A stretch of 64,000 nt of DNA from Opitutia bacterium (GTDB lineage Bacteria; Verrucomicrobiota; Verrucomicrobiia; Opitutales; UBA953), in contig BGOM01000007.1 of NCBI GenBank assembly GCA_003569245.1, forward strand, positions 61,971-125,970. The letters run 5' to 3'. The notes below the pieces were generated by a model. It made no database searches, was not told where the DNA came from, and saw only the letters and a program-made list of their open reading frames with translations. The position numbers were made by a program, and so were the translations under genes. This document shows positions 15,540 through 25,176 of this stretch, one piece after another (within the stretch, counting starts at the first letter, position 1; every line of letters begins with the position of its first letter).

Positions 15540-15569
15540 AGATTTACATACATGATTGTATGTAAATCT
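15540..15569. promoter_or_regulatory. Palindromic AcrR-type operator between regulator and RND operon
   Basis: Perfect inverted repeat: AGATTTACATACA, spacer TGAT, TGTATGTAAATCT (13-bp arms). The TACATACA...TGTATGTA core matches the known AcrR operator of enterobacteria. It lies 13 bases from the regulator start. It also includes the ATG of the adaptor gene at 15552, inside the spacer. It should block transcription of both divergent units when bound. It is also AT-rich against a GC-rich background, which fits a promoter. Confidence 0.9.
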
Positions 15570-16673
15570 CGCCCTGTCGAGGCGCTACTGCTCGGCCTCG
15601 GTCTCCTGGGACTCGTCGCCTGCGGCGACGGCCAGCCGCCGGCGACCCCGCCCCCCTTGCCGGTCAACCTGCTGACCGCCCAGGTCCGGCCCTACCCGCA
15701 GGACGCCGAACTGACCGCCCAGGTCGAGGGTACCCGCGAGGTCGAGGTCCGCGCCCGCGTCGCGGGTATCCTGCTCGCCCAGTCCTATAAGGAAGGCGCC
15801 GCGGTGAAGGCCGGCGACCTGTTGTTCCGGATCGATCCGGCCCCTTATGAGATCGCGGTGGCCTTGGCCAAGGCCCAGCTGGCGCAGGAGCAGGCCCGCG
15901 CCGAGCAGGCCGCGGCGGAAGCCGCCCGCCAAGGCAAGCTGCTCGCCGAGCGGGCGACCAGCGTCAAGGAGGAGGCCGATGCCCGTTCCGCCGCGGCCGC
16001 CGCGGCCGCCGCCCGCGACATCGCCGTGGCGCGGGTGCGCTCGGCCGAGCTGGATCTTTCGTACTGCGAAGTCCGCGCCCCGATCGCGGGCTTCACCGGC
16101 CGGCTGGCCCGCTCCGAAGGCTCCCTGGTCTCGCCGGGCGCCGACAGCCTGCTGACGACGGTCGTCCAGCGTGAGCAGGTCTGGGTGCGCTTCGGCCTCT
16201 CCGAGCAGGACTTCCAGCGGCTCTTCGCCGGCGACGCCGCCGCGGCGACCGCGGCCAAGGTCGAGGTCCTCGACGCCGCCGGCCAGCCCTGGCCGCTCGT
16301 CGGGAAGGTGAATTTCGTGGCGGCCCAGGTGGAGGCCCGCCTCGGCACCATCCAGATGCGGGCCGAATTCCCCAACGGCGGGGGCGCCCTGCTGCCCGGG
16401 CAGTTCGTCCGCGTGCGCCTCGCCGGCCGTCCCTTGCCCGCGGCCATCGTCGTGCCGACCTCCTGCCTCCTGCAGTCGGCCCAAGGCCGGTTCGTCTACG
16501 TGCTCGGCGCCGGTAACGTCGCGCAGGTCCGCCCCGTCCAGCTCGCCTTCGTGGAAGGGCCGCAGGCCGTGCTCCTCGCCGGGCTCCAGTCCGGCGAGCG
16601 CGTCGTCCTCGACAATCTCGTCAAGGTCCGCCCCGGCGCCCCGCTGGTCCCGCGCGCCCCCGCCGCCAAGTAA
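15552..16673 (+). CDS. RND efflux periplasmic adaptor lipoprotein
   Basis: Membrane fusion protein linking the RND pump to the outer-membrane channel; AcrA/MexA type, 373 residues. It has a lipobox (LLGLVAC, Cys24), a lipoyl half-motif (VRARVAGILLAQSYKEGAAVKAGD written in parts: VEVRARVAGILL and EGAAVKAGDLLFRID), a helical hairpin rich in Ala/Glu and the second half-motif (VRAPIAGFTGRL). A beta-barrel and membrane-proximal domain follow (FPNGGGALLPGQFVRV). The only in-frame start before the lipobox is the ATG at 15552, inside the operator palindrome. The mRNA may therefore be leaderless, or start within the regulator gene. First gene of a three-gene operon. Confidence 0.93.
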   Translation: MIVCKSRPVEALLLGLGLLGLVACGDGQPPATPPPLPVNLLTAQVRPYPQDAELTAQVEGTREVEVRARVAGILLAQSYKEGAAVKAGDLLFRIDPAPYEIAVALAKAQLAQEQARAEQAAAEAARQGKLLAERATSVKEEADARSAAAAAAAARDIAVARVRSAELDLSYCEVRAPIAGFTGRLARSEGSLVSPGADSLLTTVVQREQVWVRFGLSEQDFQRLFAGDAAAATAAKVEVLDAAGQPWPLVGKVNFVAAQVEARLGTIQMRAEFPNGGGALLPGQFVRVRLAGRPLPAAIVVPTSCLLQSAQGRFVYVLGAGNVAQVRPVQLAFVEGPQAVLLAGLQSGERVVLDNLVKVRPGAPLVPRAPAAK

Positions 16674-16682
16674 GCGTCTTCG

Positions 16683-19600
16683 ATGTCCTGGGAATTCTTC
16701 ATCCGCCGGCCGATCTTCGGCACCGTGCTCTCGCTGGTCGTGGTCATGGCCGGCCTGATGGCTTTCCGGCTGTTGCCGGTTTCCCAGTACCCGCAGATCG
16801 CCCCGCCGACCGCCACCATCGCGATCTCCTACCCCGGGGCTTCGGCCGAGACGCTCATGCGGACGGTGGCCGCCCCGATCGAGGATGAGATCAACGGCAC
16901 GGACAACCTCCTCTATTACTCGTCGACGTCCTCCTCCAATGGTCTCCTGACCATCACCGTGACCTTCGAGCCGGGCTCCGATCCGGACCTGGCCGTGATC
17001 AACCTCACGAACCGCGTCAAGGTCGCCGAGCCGCGGCTCCCGGACGAGGCCCGCCGGCTGGGGGTCGTGGTCAAGAAGCGCTCGAACGACATCCTGATGT
17101 CCGTCTCCGTCATCTCGAGGGATGGCAGCCGCGATTCGGTGTTCCTCAGCAACTACGCCGCCGTGAACGTCGTCGAGGAGATCAAACGCGTGCCCGGCGT
17201 CAGCGACGCGGGCATCTTCGGCGCGCGCGACTACTCCATGCGCGTCTGGCTGCGCCCCGACAAGATGGCCCAGCTCGGCGTCACGCCGGGCGACGTCGCC
17301 CGTGCCATCCGCACCAGCAACAACCAGTACGCCGCCGGTCGCCTCGGCCAGGAGCCGACCGTCGCCGGCCAGTCCCTGGTGATGCCGATCATCACCCCCA
17401 GCCGGCTCGCCACCCCGGAGCAGTTCGGCAACATCCTCCTGCGGGCCGACGGCGCCGCCGGCGTGCTGCGCCTGCGCGACGTCGCCACGGTCGAGCTCGG
17501 CGCGCAGAGCTACGAGCAGCAGGCCACGCTCGACGGGCGGACGGCCGTGGGCATCCGCATCTTCCTCGCCCCCGGCGCCAACGCGCTCGACGTGGCCCGG
17601 GCCGTCAAGGACCGGGTCGCCCAGCTGTCGCGCCGCTTCCCCTCGGGCGTCGACTACGACATCCCCTTCGATACCACGCGCTTCGTGGCCGCCTCCATCC
17701 GCGAGGTCGAGCACACGCTCTTCGAGGCGGGCATCCTCGTCGTCCTCGTGGTCTTCCTCTTCCTCGGCAGCTGGCGCGCGACGCTGATCCCGATGATCGC
17801 CGTCCCGGTCTCGCTGATCGGCACCTTCGCCGGCCTCTGGCTCTTCGGCTTCGGCCTCAACACCCTGACGCTCTTCGCCATGGTGATCGCCATCGGCATC
17901 GTGGTCGACGACGCCATCGTCGTGCTCGAGAACGTGGAGCGCCTGATGGAGGAGAAGGGACTGTCCCCCTTCGACGCCGCGCTCGCCTCCGTCCAGGAGG
18001 TCTCCGGGGCGATCGTCGCGATCGTGCTGGTGCTCGTGTCCGTCTTCCTGCCCGTCGCCTTCCTCGGCGGCATCGCCGGCACCCTCTACCGGCAGTTCGC
18101 GGTGACCGTGTCGATCGCCGTGATCATCTCGGGCTTCGTCGCCCTGACGCTCACGCCCGCGCTCTGCGCCGCGATCCTGCGGCCGCGCACCCACGGGGCC
18201 ACGACCGGTTTCCTGGGCTGGTTCGAGCGTCGGTTCAAGGCGCTCGCCGACTGGCATGGCCGCGCCGTCCGCTGGCTGCTCGACCACCCGCGCTCGGCGG
18301 CCGGGCTGTTCCTCGCCATCCTCGCGGCCAACGTCGCGCTCCTCTGGGAGCGTCCCCGCGGCTTCCTGCCGGCCGAGGACCAAGGGTACGTCCTCGGCAT
18401 GGTGACCTTGCCCGACGGCGCCAGCGTCACGCGCACCCGCGCTTACATGGCGGACATCGTGCCGGCCCTGCTCAGGACGCCGGCCGAGGAGCCCGCGGTC
18501 TTCCACGCTTTCGCCATCAGCGGCTTCGACCTCATCGGCGGCGGCGAGAGGACGAACGCGGGCACGATCTTCCTGCCGCTCAAGGACTGGTCCGAGCGCT
18601 CGGTCGGGGCGGAGCAGCTGACGGGCCGGCTCATGGCGGCCACCGCGCCCTACCCGCAGGGGATGTGTTTCGTGGTCAACCCGCCGCCCATCCGCGGCAT
18701 CGGCACCGCCGGCGGCTTCGAGTTCTACCTCCAGGCTCGCGACGACGACAACCCGGTGCGCCTCGGTCAGGTGACGGACGAGTTCATGGCCGCCCTCGGC
18801 GCCGCCCGCGGCCGCGACGGCAAGCCCTTGATCGTCGGCCTGCGTTCCTTCCTCCGGACCAGCGTCCCGCAGTACGTGGCCGATGTCGACGAGGCGCGCG
18901 CCATGAGCCTCGGCGTCCCCCTGCCCGAAATCTATGAGTCGCTGCAGGCCACGATCGGCGCGGCCTACGTGAACGACTTCAACCGCTCCGGCCGGACCTA
19001 CCGTGTGCTTATGCAAGCGGCGCCGACGGAGCGCATGGATCCCGCCGACGTCGGGCGCATCCACGTGCGCGCGGCCGACGGGAAGATGATCCCGCTGTCC
19101 ACCTTGGTGCGCATCAAAGCTTCCTCGGGGCCGGAGCAGGTCGAGCGCTACAATGGCTTCGTGGCGGCGCGCGTCCTCGGGGCGGGCGGCCCGGGCGTGA
19201 GCTCGAGCGAGGCCTTGCGCATCGTCGAGGAGCTCGCCGAACGGACCCTGCCCGAGGGCTACGAACTGGACTGGACCGCGCAAGCGCTGCAGGAGAAGCG
19301 GTCGGCGACCTCCGCGCTGCCGGCCTTCCTGATGGCGCTGACGATGGTCTTCCTGATCCTCGCCGCGCTTTACGAGAAGTGGTCGCTGCCGGTGGGCGTG
19401 ATCCTGACGGTGCCGTTCGCGCTGCTCGGCGCGCTCATCGCGATCGCGGTGCGCGGGATCCCGAACGACCTTTATTTCCAGATCGGCCTGGTGACCCTCA
19501 TCGGTCTGGCCGCGAAGAACGCCATCCTGATCGTCGAGTTCGCCGTCAAGGCGCGCGACGCGGGGCGCTCCGCCGCGGAGGCCGCGGTCGAGGCCGCCCG

Positions 19601-19811
19601 CATCCGTTTCCGCCCGCTCGTCATGACCTCGATGGCCTTCGTGCTCGGCGTGGTCCCGCTGGTGCTCGCCGCCGGCGCCGGGGCCGGCGCCCGCCGTTCG
19701 ATGGGCACCGGCGTCTTCGGCGGCATGCTCCTCGACACCTTCGTGGCCACGCTCTTCATCCCCTTGTTCTTCAAGCTGCTCACCGGCGACCGGAAGGAGC
19801 CCCGCGCATGA
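16683..19811 (+). CDS. RND multidrug efflux permease (HAE1/AcrB family)
   Basis: Inner-membrane proton/drug antiporter, 1042 residues, the normal length. N-terminal MSWEFFIRRPIFGTVLSL is typical. The proton-relay aspartates are Asp409-Asp410 in GIVVDDAIVVLEN, matching AcrB 407/408. The lysine counterpart region reads GLAAKNAILIVEF. Two large periplasmic porter loops separate the twelve membrane helices. It begins 9 bases after the adaptor stop and overlaps the next gene by 4 bases (ATGA), so the three are one transcript under the TetR-type repressor. The drug range is unknown; closest in form to AcrB/MexB. Confidence 0.96.
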   Translation: MSWEFFIRRPIFGTVLSLVVVMAGLMAFRLLPVSQYPQIAPPTATIAISYPGASAETLMRTVAAPIEDEINGTDNLLYYSSTSSSNGLLTITVTFEPGSDPDLAVINLTNRVKVAEPRLPDEARRLGVVVKKRSNDILMSVSVISRDGSRDSVFLSNYAAVNVVEEIKRVPGVSDAGIFGARDYSMRVWLRPDKMAQLGVTPGDVARAIRTSNNQYAAGRLGQEPTVAGQSLVMPIITPSRLATPEQFGNILLRADGAAGVLRLRDVATVELGAQSYEQQATLDGRTAVGIRIFLAPGANALDVARAVKDRVAQLSRRFPSGVDYDIPFDTTRFVAASIREVEHTLFEAGILVVLVVFLFLGSWRATLIPMIAVPVSLIGTFAGLWLFGFGLNTLTLFAMVIAIGIVVDDAIVVLENVERLMEEKGLSPFDAALASVQEVSGAIVAIVLVLVSVFLPVAFLGGIAGTLYRQFAVTVSIAVIISGFVALTLTPALCAAILRPRTHGATTGFLGWFERRFKALADWHGRAVRWLLDHPRSAAGLFLAILAANVALLWERPRGFLPAEDQGYVLGMVTLPDGASVTRTRAYMADIVPALLRTPAEEPAVFHAFAISGFDLIGGGERTNAGTIFLPLKDWSERSVGAEQLTGRLMAATAPYPQGMCFVVNPPPIRGIGTAGGFEFYLQARDDDNPVRLGQVTDEFMAALGAARGRDGKPLIVGLRSFLRTSVPQYVADVDEARAMSLGVPLPEIYESLQATIGAAYVNDFNRSGRTYRVLMQAAPTERMDPADVGRIHVRAADGKMIPLSTLVRIKASSGPEQVERYNGFVAARVLGAGGPGVSSSEALRIVEELAERTLPEGYELDWTAQALQEKRSATSALPAFLMALTMVFLILAALYEKWSLPVGVILTVPFALLGALIAIAVRGIPNDLYFQIGLVTLIGLAAKNAILIVEFAVKARDAGRSAAEAAVEAARIRFRPLVMTSMAFVLGVVPLVLAAGAGAGARRSMGTGVFGGMLLDTFVATLFIPLFFKLLTGDRKEPRA

Positions 19812-21223
19812 GCTCCCGCGCGTTGTGCCGCGTCCTTCCGTGGACCGTCCTGCTCGCCGGCTGCACGGTCGGCCCTGATTATGCGCGGCCTGAGTCCGGG
19901 TTGCCCGCCGCCTTCGCCGAGGGCGCCGGCGCCCCGGACCGCGGCGGTGTCGCTGCCGATTGGTGGCAGGGCTTCGGCGAGCCCGAGCTCACCCGACTGG
20001 TCGGTCGGGCGCTGGCCGCCAACACCGATGTCCGGGCGGCCGCCGCCCGGTGGGAGGAGGCTGACGCCCAGCTGGCGGACGTGGCCGGCGCGGGGGTGCC
20101 CGCCATCGACGCGACCGGCGAGGCCGATCGCTTCAAGGTGAGCAGCGGCACCTTCCTGCCGGTCGGCGGCAACGCCCCGGGCCGCAACCGGCGCATCCAG
20201 CGCGCCGGACTGGTCACCTCGTTCGAACTCGATTTCTGGGGCCGCCTGCGCCGCGCCGAGGAAGCGGCCCGCGCCCAGATGCTGGCCGCGGAGGAAGGCG
20301 TCGCGCAGGTCCGGCTGGGCCTGGCCGTCGCCGTGGTGCGGACTTATTCCGCCCTCCGCACCGCCGATGCGTCGGCGGCCGCCGCGGAGACCCTCGTGGC
20401 CGCGCGGGAAGAAGGCCTGCGCCTCGCCCGCCGCCGGACCGACCTCGGGGTCGCCGTCCCCGCCGAAGCCGCCCGGGCCGAAGTCGCCCTCGCGGCCGCC
20501 GTCGCCGGGCTGGCCGAGGTGCGCCGCACCCGCGCGCAGGCCGAACACCTCCTTGGATTCCTGACCGCCGAACCCGGGTTGGTCGTCCCTCGCGATGCCC
20601 GGCCGCTGCCGTCGCCACCCCTCCCGGCCGCCGGCTTGCCATCCGACCTGCTTTCGCGGCGGCCGGATGTGCGGGCCGCGGAACAGGCCCTGATCGCGGC
20701 CAATGCGCGCATCGGTTTCGCCAAGGCGGCGCGCTACCCGTCGTTCACGCTCACCGGCGCCCTCGGCACCGAGAGCCGGACCTTCGGGGGTCTTTTCCAG
20801 TCGGACACCGCGACCTCGGACCTGGGCTTGGACCTGCGGGCTCCCTTGTTCGATGCCGGCCGCCTGGCGGCCCGCGTCGACGCGGCCATCGCCGCCCAGC
20901 ACCAGGCCGTCGCGGCCTACGAAGGCGCGGCTCGCAACGCTTTCCGCGAGGTGCGCGACGCCTTGGCCGAAGTCCGCGAGACGGCGCTCGCCGCCGAGGC
21001 CGCCGATCGCCGGGAGACCGCCGCCGCCGAGTTCCTGCGGGTCGCCGCCGCGCGGGGAGCGGCCGGCCAGGCCCCGCCGACGGAGCTGCTGGAGGCGCGC
21101 CGGGCCGAGGCCGAGAGCCGGCTGGCCGTCGCCCGCGTCCGCCAGGAACGGCTCGAGGCCCAGCTCGCGCTCATCCGCGCCCTGGGCGGGAGCCGGCCCG
21201 ACCAGGTCCCGTCCGGCCGCTGA
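19808..21223 (+). CDS. Outer-membrane efflux lipoprotein (OprM/NodT family)
   Basis: TolC-like channel component of the RND pump, 471 residues. The lipobox LLAGC places the lipid-bearing Cys at residue 19, followed by TVGPDYARPE, the standard start of NodT-family proteins. Two OEP repeats with long helices (ARLQ-like Ala/Glu-rich stretches) follow. LLSRRPDVRAAEQALIAANA and IGFAKAARYPSFTLTG are highly conserved family segments. Its start overlaps the permease stop. It ends 9 bases from the stop of the convergent DUF4874/DUF4832 gene, so no spacer for an intrinsic terminator is visible. Confidence 0.95.
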   Translation: MSSRALCRVLPWTVLLAGCTVGPDYARPESGLPAAFAEGAGAPDRGGVAADWWQGFGEPELTRLVGRALAANTDVRAAAARWEEADAQLADVAGAGVPAIDATGEADRFKVSSGTFLPVGGNAPGRNRRIQRAGLVTSFELDFWGRLRRAEEAARAQMLAAEEGVAQVRLGLAVAVVRTYSALRTADASAAAAETLVAAREEGLRLARRRTDLGVAVPAEAARAEVALAAAVAGLAEVRRTRAQAEHLLGFLTAEPGLVVPRDARPLPSPPLPAAGLPSDLLSRRPDVRAAEQALIAANARIGFAKAARYPSFTLTGALGTESRTFGGLFQSDTATSDLGLDLRAPLFDAGRLAARVDAAIAAQHQAVAAYEGAARNAFREVRDALAEVRETALAAEAADRRETAAAEFLRVAAARGAAGQAPPTELLEARRAEAESRLAVARVRQERLEAQLALIRALGGSRPDQVPSGR

Positions 21224-21231
21224 GCGCAGGC

Positions 21232-22905
21232 TCAGCGCGTGATCTCGATCTCGCCCAGCAGGTTGCCCTGGTAGAGCTTGTCGGCGGATTGCCAGAATGG
21301 GGCATCCCGGTTGGCGAAGCGCACCATGCTGCGTTGATCCTGCTTGAAGGGGAACTTCGTGAAGTTGAGTTCGGGGAACATCAGGCAGAGCTGGTGCTTG
21401 CCCTGCAGGTCCTTCGGCGCGATGGCGCGGATGGTGATTTCCTGGCCGTTCTCCGTGTTCTGCAACGCCGCGTTGGGGAGGATGCGGCGGATGTCGAAAC
21501 TCTCGCCCTCGCCCGGCGCCAAAGCATACTTCTGGGGCGTCTGCACGTAAGCCAGGTAGAGGTTGCGCGGGGTGGGGCAGATGGCGAAGCCGCGGTTCAC
21601 CAGCCGGAGCTTGATCTCGTAGTCCTTGCCTTGCTTCACCTTGACCGGCCAGGTCGCGCTGAGCAGCTCGTAGCGGTACCCGACATGGTCGCGGAGGTAG
21701 TCGAAGGCCGAGCGCGGGACATCGTTACCTTTGGCGTCGGTGAAGTAGCCGTCGGAGACCGAGAGCCCGAGGGTCCGGACCTCGGCCTTGGTCTTCATCT
21801 GCTTCTTCCAGCCGTCGACGATCCCTTCCTTGCGGTCGGAGGCGGACTCGGACCAACCGTGGCTGACGCCGAGGGTGGAGGCCCGCTCGTTGCTGGCCGC
21901 CTGGGCGACGAGCCAGCCGTCGGCCGCGAACTGCCCGGCCGCGGCCTTGGCCGAGAGGTCGGCGTCGTAGGGCACCCACAACGTCTCGGCGCACATCTTC
22001 TGCCATTCCGCGTTGGTTCCGCCGATCGGGGCCTCGAACTGTCCGCCGTGAGTCAGGTCGACGAGGAAGTTGGCGTTCACCTGGCCCGTCCGGGCGGACG
22101 GATTGGCTTTCTCGAAGGCCGTGCCTTGGTTGAGACGGGCCGGCCACTTCAGCTCCGTGAAGAGGTCCTCGCGCATGGTGGGCGACTGGATCAGCAGCGC
22201 GCGGTCGGGCGGCAGCGCCGCGAAGGCGTCGCGGAGCAAGGCCGAGTGCGTGGCGGCGTCGGCCGGCAGCCGCGTCGCGTTGGGACCCTCGCCGCGCCGG
22301 CCGATCGAGCCGAGCTGCACGGCCGTCAGGATGTCATAGTGCCGCGCCAGGAGCGGCTTCAGCTGGCCCCAGTGGCCCTTGAGGACGGCAAGGTCCGGTC
22401 CCGCGCTCTTGCTGTCGTCGAGCTCGTAGGCGAAGCGGATCTGCAGCTTCACGCCCGCCCGGCGGAAGACCTCGAGGGAGCGCTCCAGACGGGTGAAAAG
22501 GATGGGGTCGAGCGGCCGGTTGCAGTATTCGTCCAGCCAGACGATGCCGAGGTAGCTGGTGATGCCTTTGGCTTCCCAGCCTTTGATCGCCTCGGCCATC
22601 GCGCGGTCGGACCAGCCGTTGCGGGCGACGTCGACGCCGAGGCAGGGGACCGGTTTCTCGTCGTTCGCGGCGGGGGCGCGCTTGCGGACGATGCGGCCGT
22701 CGGCGCGCTGGACGAGCAGCTGGCCTTCGCCGAGGCCGATCGGGCACTCGAGGCGGAAGCCGCGCTCGGGGTTGCGCAGGCCATGGGGCAGGGCGGGGTC
22801 GTCGGCGAAGAGCCCATGGTATTCATGGTAGGTGAGCTTCGGCGTGTCCTCCTTGGCGGTCAGGCAAAGGGCGGCGAACAGCAGCAGGGCGCAGGACTTG
22901 GACAT
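21232..22905 (-). CDS. Secreted DUF4874/DUF4832 protein
   Basis: A 557-residue secreted protein. It has a signal peptide (CALLLFAALCLTA), then NPERGFRLE and WLDEYCNRPLD, which match the DUF4874 TIM-barrel-like domain. From about residue 380 the region YRYELLSATWPVKVKQGKDYEIKLRLVN (quoted in parts: YRYELLSATWP, LRLVNRGFA) matches the beta-sandwich DUF4832 domain. The family is glycoside-hydrolase-like but its activity is not established. The start was set at the ATG opening the signal peptide, 64 bases from the divergent antiporter gene; longer readings run into that gene's upstream region. Confidence 0.85.
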   Translation of the reverse strand: MSKSCALLLFAALCLTAKEDTPKLTYHEYHGLFADDPALPHGLRNPERGFRLECPIGLGEGQLLVQRADGRIVRKRAPAANDEKPVPCLGVDVARNGWSDRAMAEAIKGWEAKGITSYLGIVWLDEYCNRPLDPILFTRLERSLEVFRRAGVKLQIRFAYELDDSKSAGPDLAVLKGHWGQLKPLLARHYDILTAVQLGSIGRRGEGPNATRLPADAATHSALLRDAFAALPPDRALLIQSPTMREDLFTELKWPARLNQGTAFEKANPSARTGQVNANFLVDLTHGGQFEAPIGGTNAEWQKMCAETLWVPYDADLSAKAAAGQFAADGWLVAQAASNERASTLGVSHGWSESASDRKEGIVDGWKKQMKTKAEVRTLGLSVSDGYFTDAKGNDVPRSAFDYLRDHVGYRYELLSATWPVKVKQGKDYEIKLRLVNRGFAICPTPRNLYLAYVQTPQKYALAPGEGESFDIRRILPNAALQNTENGQEITIRAIAPKDLQGKHQLCLMFPELNFTKFPFKQDQRSMVRFANRDAPFWQSADKLYQGNLLGEIEITR

Positions 22906-22969
22906 CGGGCGTGATTTTTTGCCCGTCGCCTCGGGTTGCAATCCCCGAGTCGGCGGATTTGGATGCGCC

Positions 22970-24412
22970 ATGCCCGCCCCCGCCTCCCTCTGGACGGAAT
23001 TGACCGCCGCGGCCTCGTCCGACCCCTTCCTGGTGGCCGCGACCGGGGTTTTCGCGTTGGCGATACTGCATGCCTTCGCCGCGCCGGTCTTCGCCCGGGC
23101 CGCCCATCGTCTCGAGTCGGCCCACGCCGCCCGCGTGGCCGCCGGCACGGCGCCCGTCAACGAGCGCGGGGAGTCCTCGGATTTCCGGGCGGCGCTTCTT
23201 CACCTGCTGGGCGAGGTCGAGGCCGTCTTCGGCCTCTGGGCCTTGGTGCTCTTCGCGCTGCTGATCGCGTGGCCGGGCAAAGGCTGGGATTTCGCCTGCC
23301 GCTACGTTGAAAGCGGTGACTACGCCTACGCGCTCGGTGCCGCCGCGGCCGCCCCTTCCAAGTTCGTCGAGCCCCTGTTTGTCTTCGTCATCATGGCGCT
23401 CGCCTCGGCGCGGCCCGTGGTGAACCTCGCCGGCCGGGCCTTGGGCGCGACCGCGCGTCTCTTCGGAGGTTCGCCCGCCGCGCATTGGCTCACCTTGCTC
23501 ACGTTGGCGCCGTTGCTCGGCTCGCTCATCACCGAGCCCGCCGCGATGACCATCGCCGCCTGGTTGCTCTCGCGGCAGTTCTTCGCGCTCCGCCCTTCGG
23601 AGTCGCTCAAGTACGCCACGCTGGCCCTCCTTTTCGTCAATATCTCCGTCGGCGGCGCGCTCACCCATTTCGCCGCCCCGCCGATCGTCATGGTCGCGGC
23701 CGGGTGGGGTTGGGGACTGGCGGATGTCTTCCGGCAGTTCGCCCCGGGGGTGTTGGCCACCGTCCTTCTTTCCAATACGCTTTATTACCTTTATTTCCGT
23801 AAGGAGCTCGCTGCCTTGCGGCCCGAGGGCGCCCCGGCCTCCCCGGAGCCCGTGGTGCCGTTCTGGGTGACCGGTGCGCACCTGCTTTTCATGGTCTGGA
23901 CGGTCGCGATGCTCGCCGGGCATCATCCCATCCTGATGCTCGGAGGGTTGCTCGCCTTCCTCGCTTTCACGGTGGCGACGCCGCAGTGGCAATCGCCGCT
24001 GCGGCTCCGCGGACCGCTGCTGGTCGGCTTCTTCCTGGCGGGCTTGGTCGTGCTCGGCGGCCTGCAGGGCTGGTGGATCGGCCCGGTGCTCCTGCGGCTC
24101 GGCGACCTGGCGCTGCTCCTGACGGCGACGGTCCTGACGTCCTTCAATGATAACGCGGCCATCACCTACCTGGCCGCGCAGGTGCCGGCCTTGGCCGCGC
24201 CGGGCGGGGGAGCCGACGCCTTGCGGCATGCCGTGGTGGCGGGGGCTCTGGCCGGGGGTGGACTCACGGTCATCGCGAATGCGCCCAACCCGGCCGGACA
24301 ATCCATCCTTTCCCACCACTTCGACGGGGCGGTTTCGGCCCGGAAGCTGGCGCTTTGGGCCTTGTTACCCACGCTTCTGGCGGTGCTTTGCCTTGGCTTC
24401 CTGCGCGGATGA
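22970..24412 (+). CDS. Putative Na+/H+ antiporter (PF07399-like)
   Basis: Integral membrane protein of 480 residues with eleven or so hydrophobic segments. Conserved polar motifs sit within membranes: PLLGSLITEPAAMTI, LTHFAAPPIVMVA, LTSFNDNAAITYLAAQ and VIANAPNPAGQ. These match the putative Na+/H+ antiporter family related to the ion transporter superfamily. Charged residues in membrane helices (Glu in ITEP, Asp in FNDNA) are good candidates for ion binding. The start is the ATG at 22970; the upstream region is AT-poor with no visible ribosome site. Ion specificity is inferred from family only. Confidence 0.82.
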   Translation: MPAPASLWTELTAAASSDPFLVAATGVFALAILHAFAAPVFARAAHRLESAHAARVAAGTAPVNERGESSDFRAALLHLLGEVEAVFGLWALVLFALLIAWPGKGWDFACRYVESGDYAYALGAAAAAPSKFVEPLFVFVIMALASARPVVNLAGRALGATARLFGGSPAAHWLTLLTLAPLLGSLITEPAAMTIAAWLLSRQFFALRPSESLKYATLALLFVNISVGGALTHFAAPPIVMVAAGWGWGLADVFRQFAPGVLATVLLSNTLYYLYFRKELAALRPEGAPASPEPVVPFWVTGAHLLFMVWTVAMLAGHHPILMLGGLLAFLAFTVATPQWQSPLRLRGPLLVGFFLAGLVVLGGLQGWWIGPVLLRLGDLALLLTATVLTSFNDNAAITYLAAQVPALAAPGGGADALRHAVVAGALAGGGLTVIANAPNPAGQSILSHHFDGAVSARKLALWALLPTLLAVLCLGFLRG

Positions 24413-24510
24413 GGGCCGGGTACTCCGGGGGTTGGAAGGTGCTTTTTGACTGTTCAATCGGGGGTGGTCGTCCGTAGACTATTCTTCCCTTCGGAAACAC
24501 CCCTTCCCTT

Positions 24511-25176
24511 ATGCTTACCCGCCGCCGTCAAGGTTTCACCCTCATCGAGTTGCTGGTCGTGATCGCCATCATCGGCATCCTCGCCACCGCCCTCGTTCCC
24601 GCCGTCAAGGCGGTCAAGATGGCCGCGCGGAAAGCCCAGGCCAAATCGGTCTTCGCCCAGTGGGCCACCGCCTGCACCCTCTACAAGAAGGAGTACGGGG
24701 CCTACCTGCCTAACCTGGGGGGCACCTACAACGCCGCGGCGGACGTGATGCACAAGCTGGACGATTCCGGGCGCTCCTTGCTTTTCGTCAAGCACCTCTA
24801 CGGACGGAACCTGAACGGCACCGCCTTGAGCAGCGGGCCGACCGGCGAGCGCGTACGGTTCAACCGCCAGGCGATGGAGTTCTGCGCGTTCAGTCAGGAT
24901 GATTTCTTCAACTATACGCCGAACAACGCGGATTGGCAGACCAATCCCATCCTCCAGGACCGCCTCGGCAACCCCGCCATCCGGGTCTGCTTCGATCTCA
25001 ACAACGACGGTCTCGTCAAGTCGGTGTCCGGGATCCTCCCGGTCGACCTGACCGACGCCGGCGGCACGATCGGCGTCCCGGGACGCGTCATCATCTTCAC
25101 GACCGACCGCGATATCGGCACCGCCAACCCCGACCTGTCGCCGTCCGAGGCCGCAGATATCTTCGTCATCCAGTGA
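24511..25176 (+). CDS. GspG-like pseudopilin, first gene of the cassette
   Basis: Type IV pilin-like protein, 221 residues. The prepilin peptidase site is RRRQG-FTLIELLVVIAIIGIL, with cleavage after Gly and the conserved Glu5 of the mature chain. Prior to it is a short basic leader (MLTRRRQG). The rest is a globular domain with no calcium-site motif that I recognise. It heads a four-gene unit in which each stop overlaps the next start. The proteins should insert in the inner membrane and assemble as a pseudopilus, needing a peptidase, ATPase and platform protein encoded elsewhere. Confidence 0.88.
   Translation: MLTRRRQGFTLIELLVVIAIIGILATALVPAVKAVKMAARKAQAKSVFAQWATACTLYKKEYGAYLPNLGGTYNAAADVMHKLDDSGRSLLFVKHLYGRNLNGTALSSGPTGERVRFNRQAMEFCAFSQDDFFNYTPNNADWQTNPILQDRLGNPAIRVCFDLNNDGLVKSVSGILPVDLTDAGGTIGVPGRVIIFTTDRDIGTANPDLSPSEAADIFVIQ

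Noticed and set aside
15585..19283. Very long open frame (over 1200 codons) on the minus strand across the RND genes
   Set aside because: It is antisense to the adaptor and permease genes, which have full family motifs. Long antisense frames arise from the high-GC codon bias.
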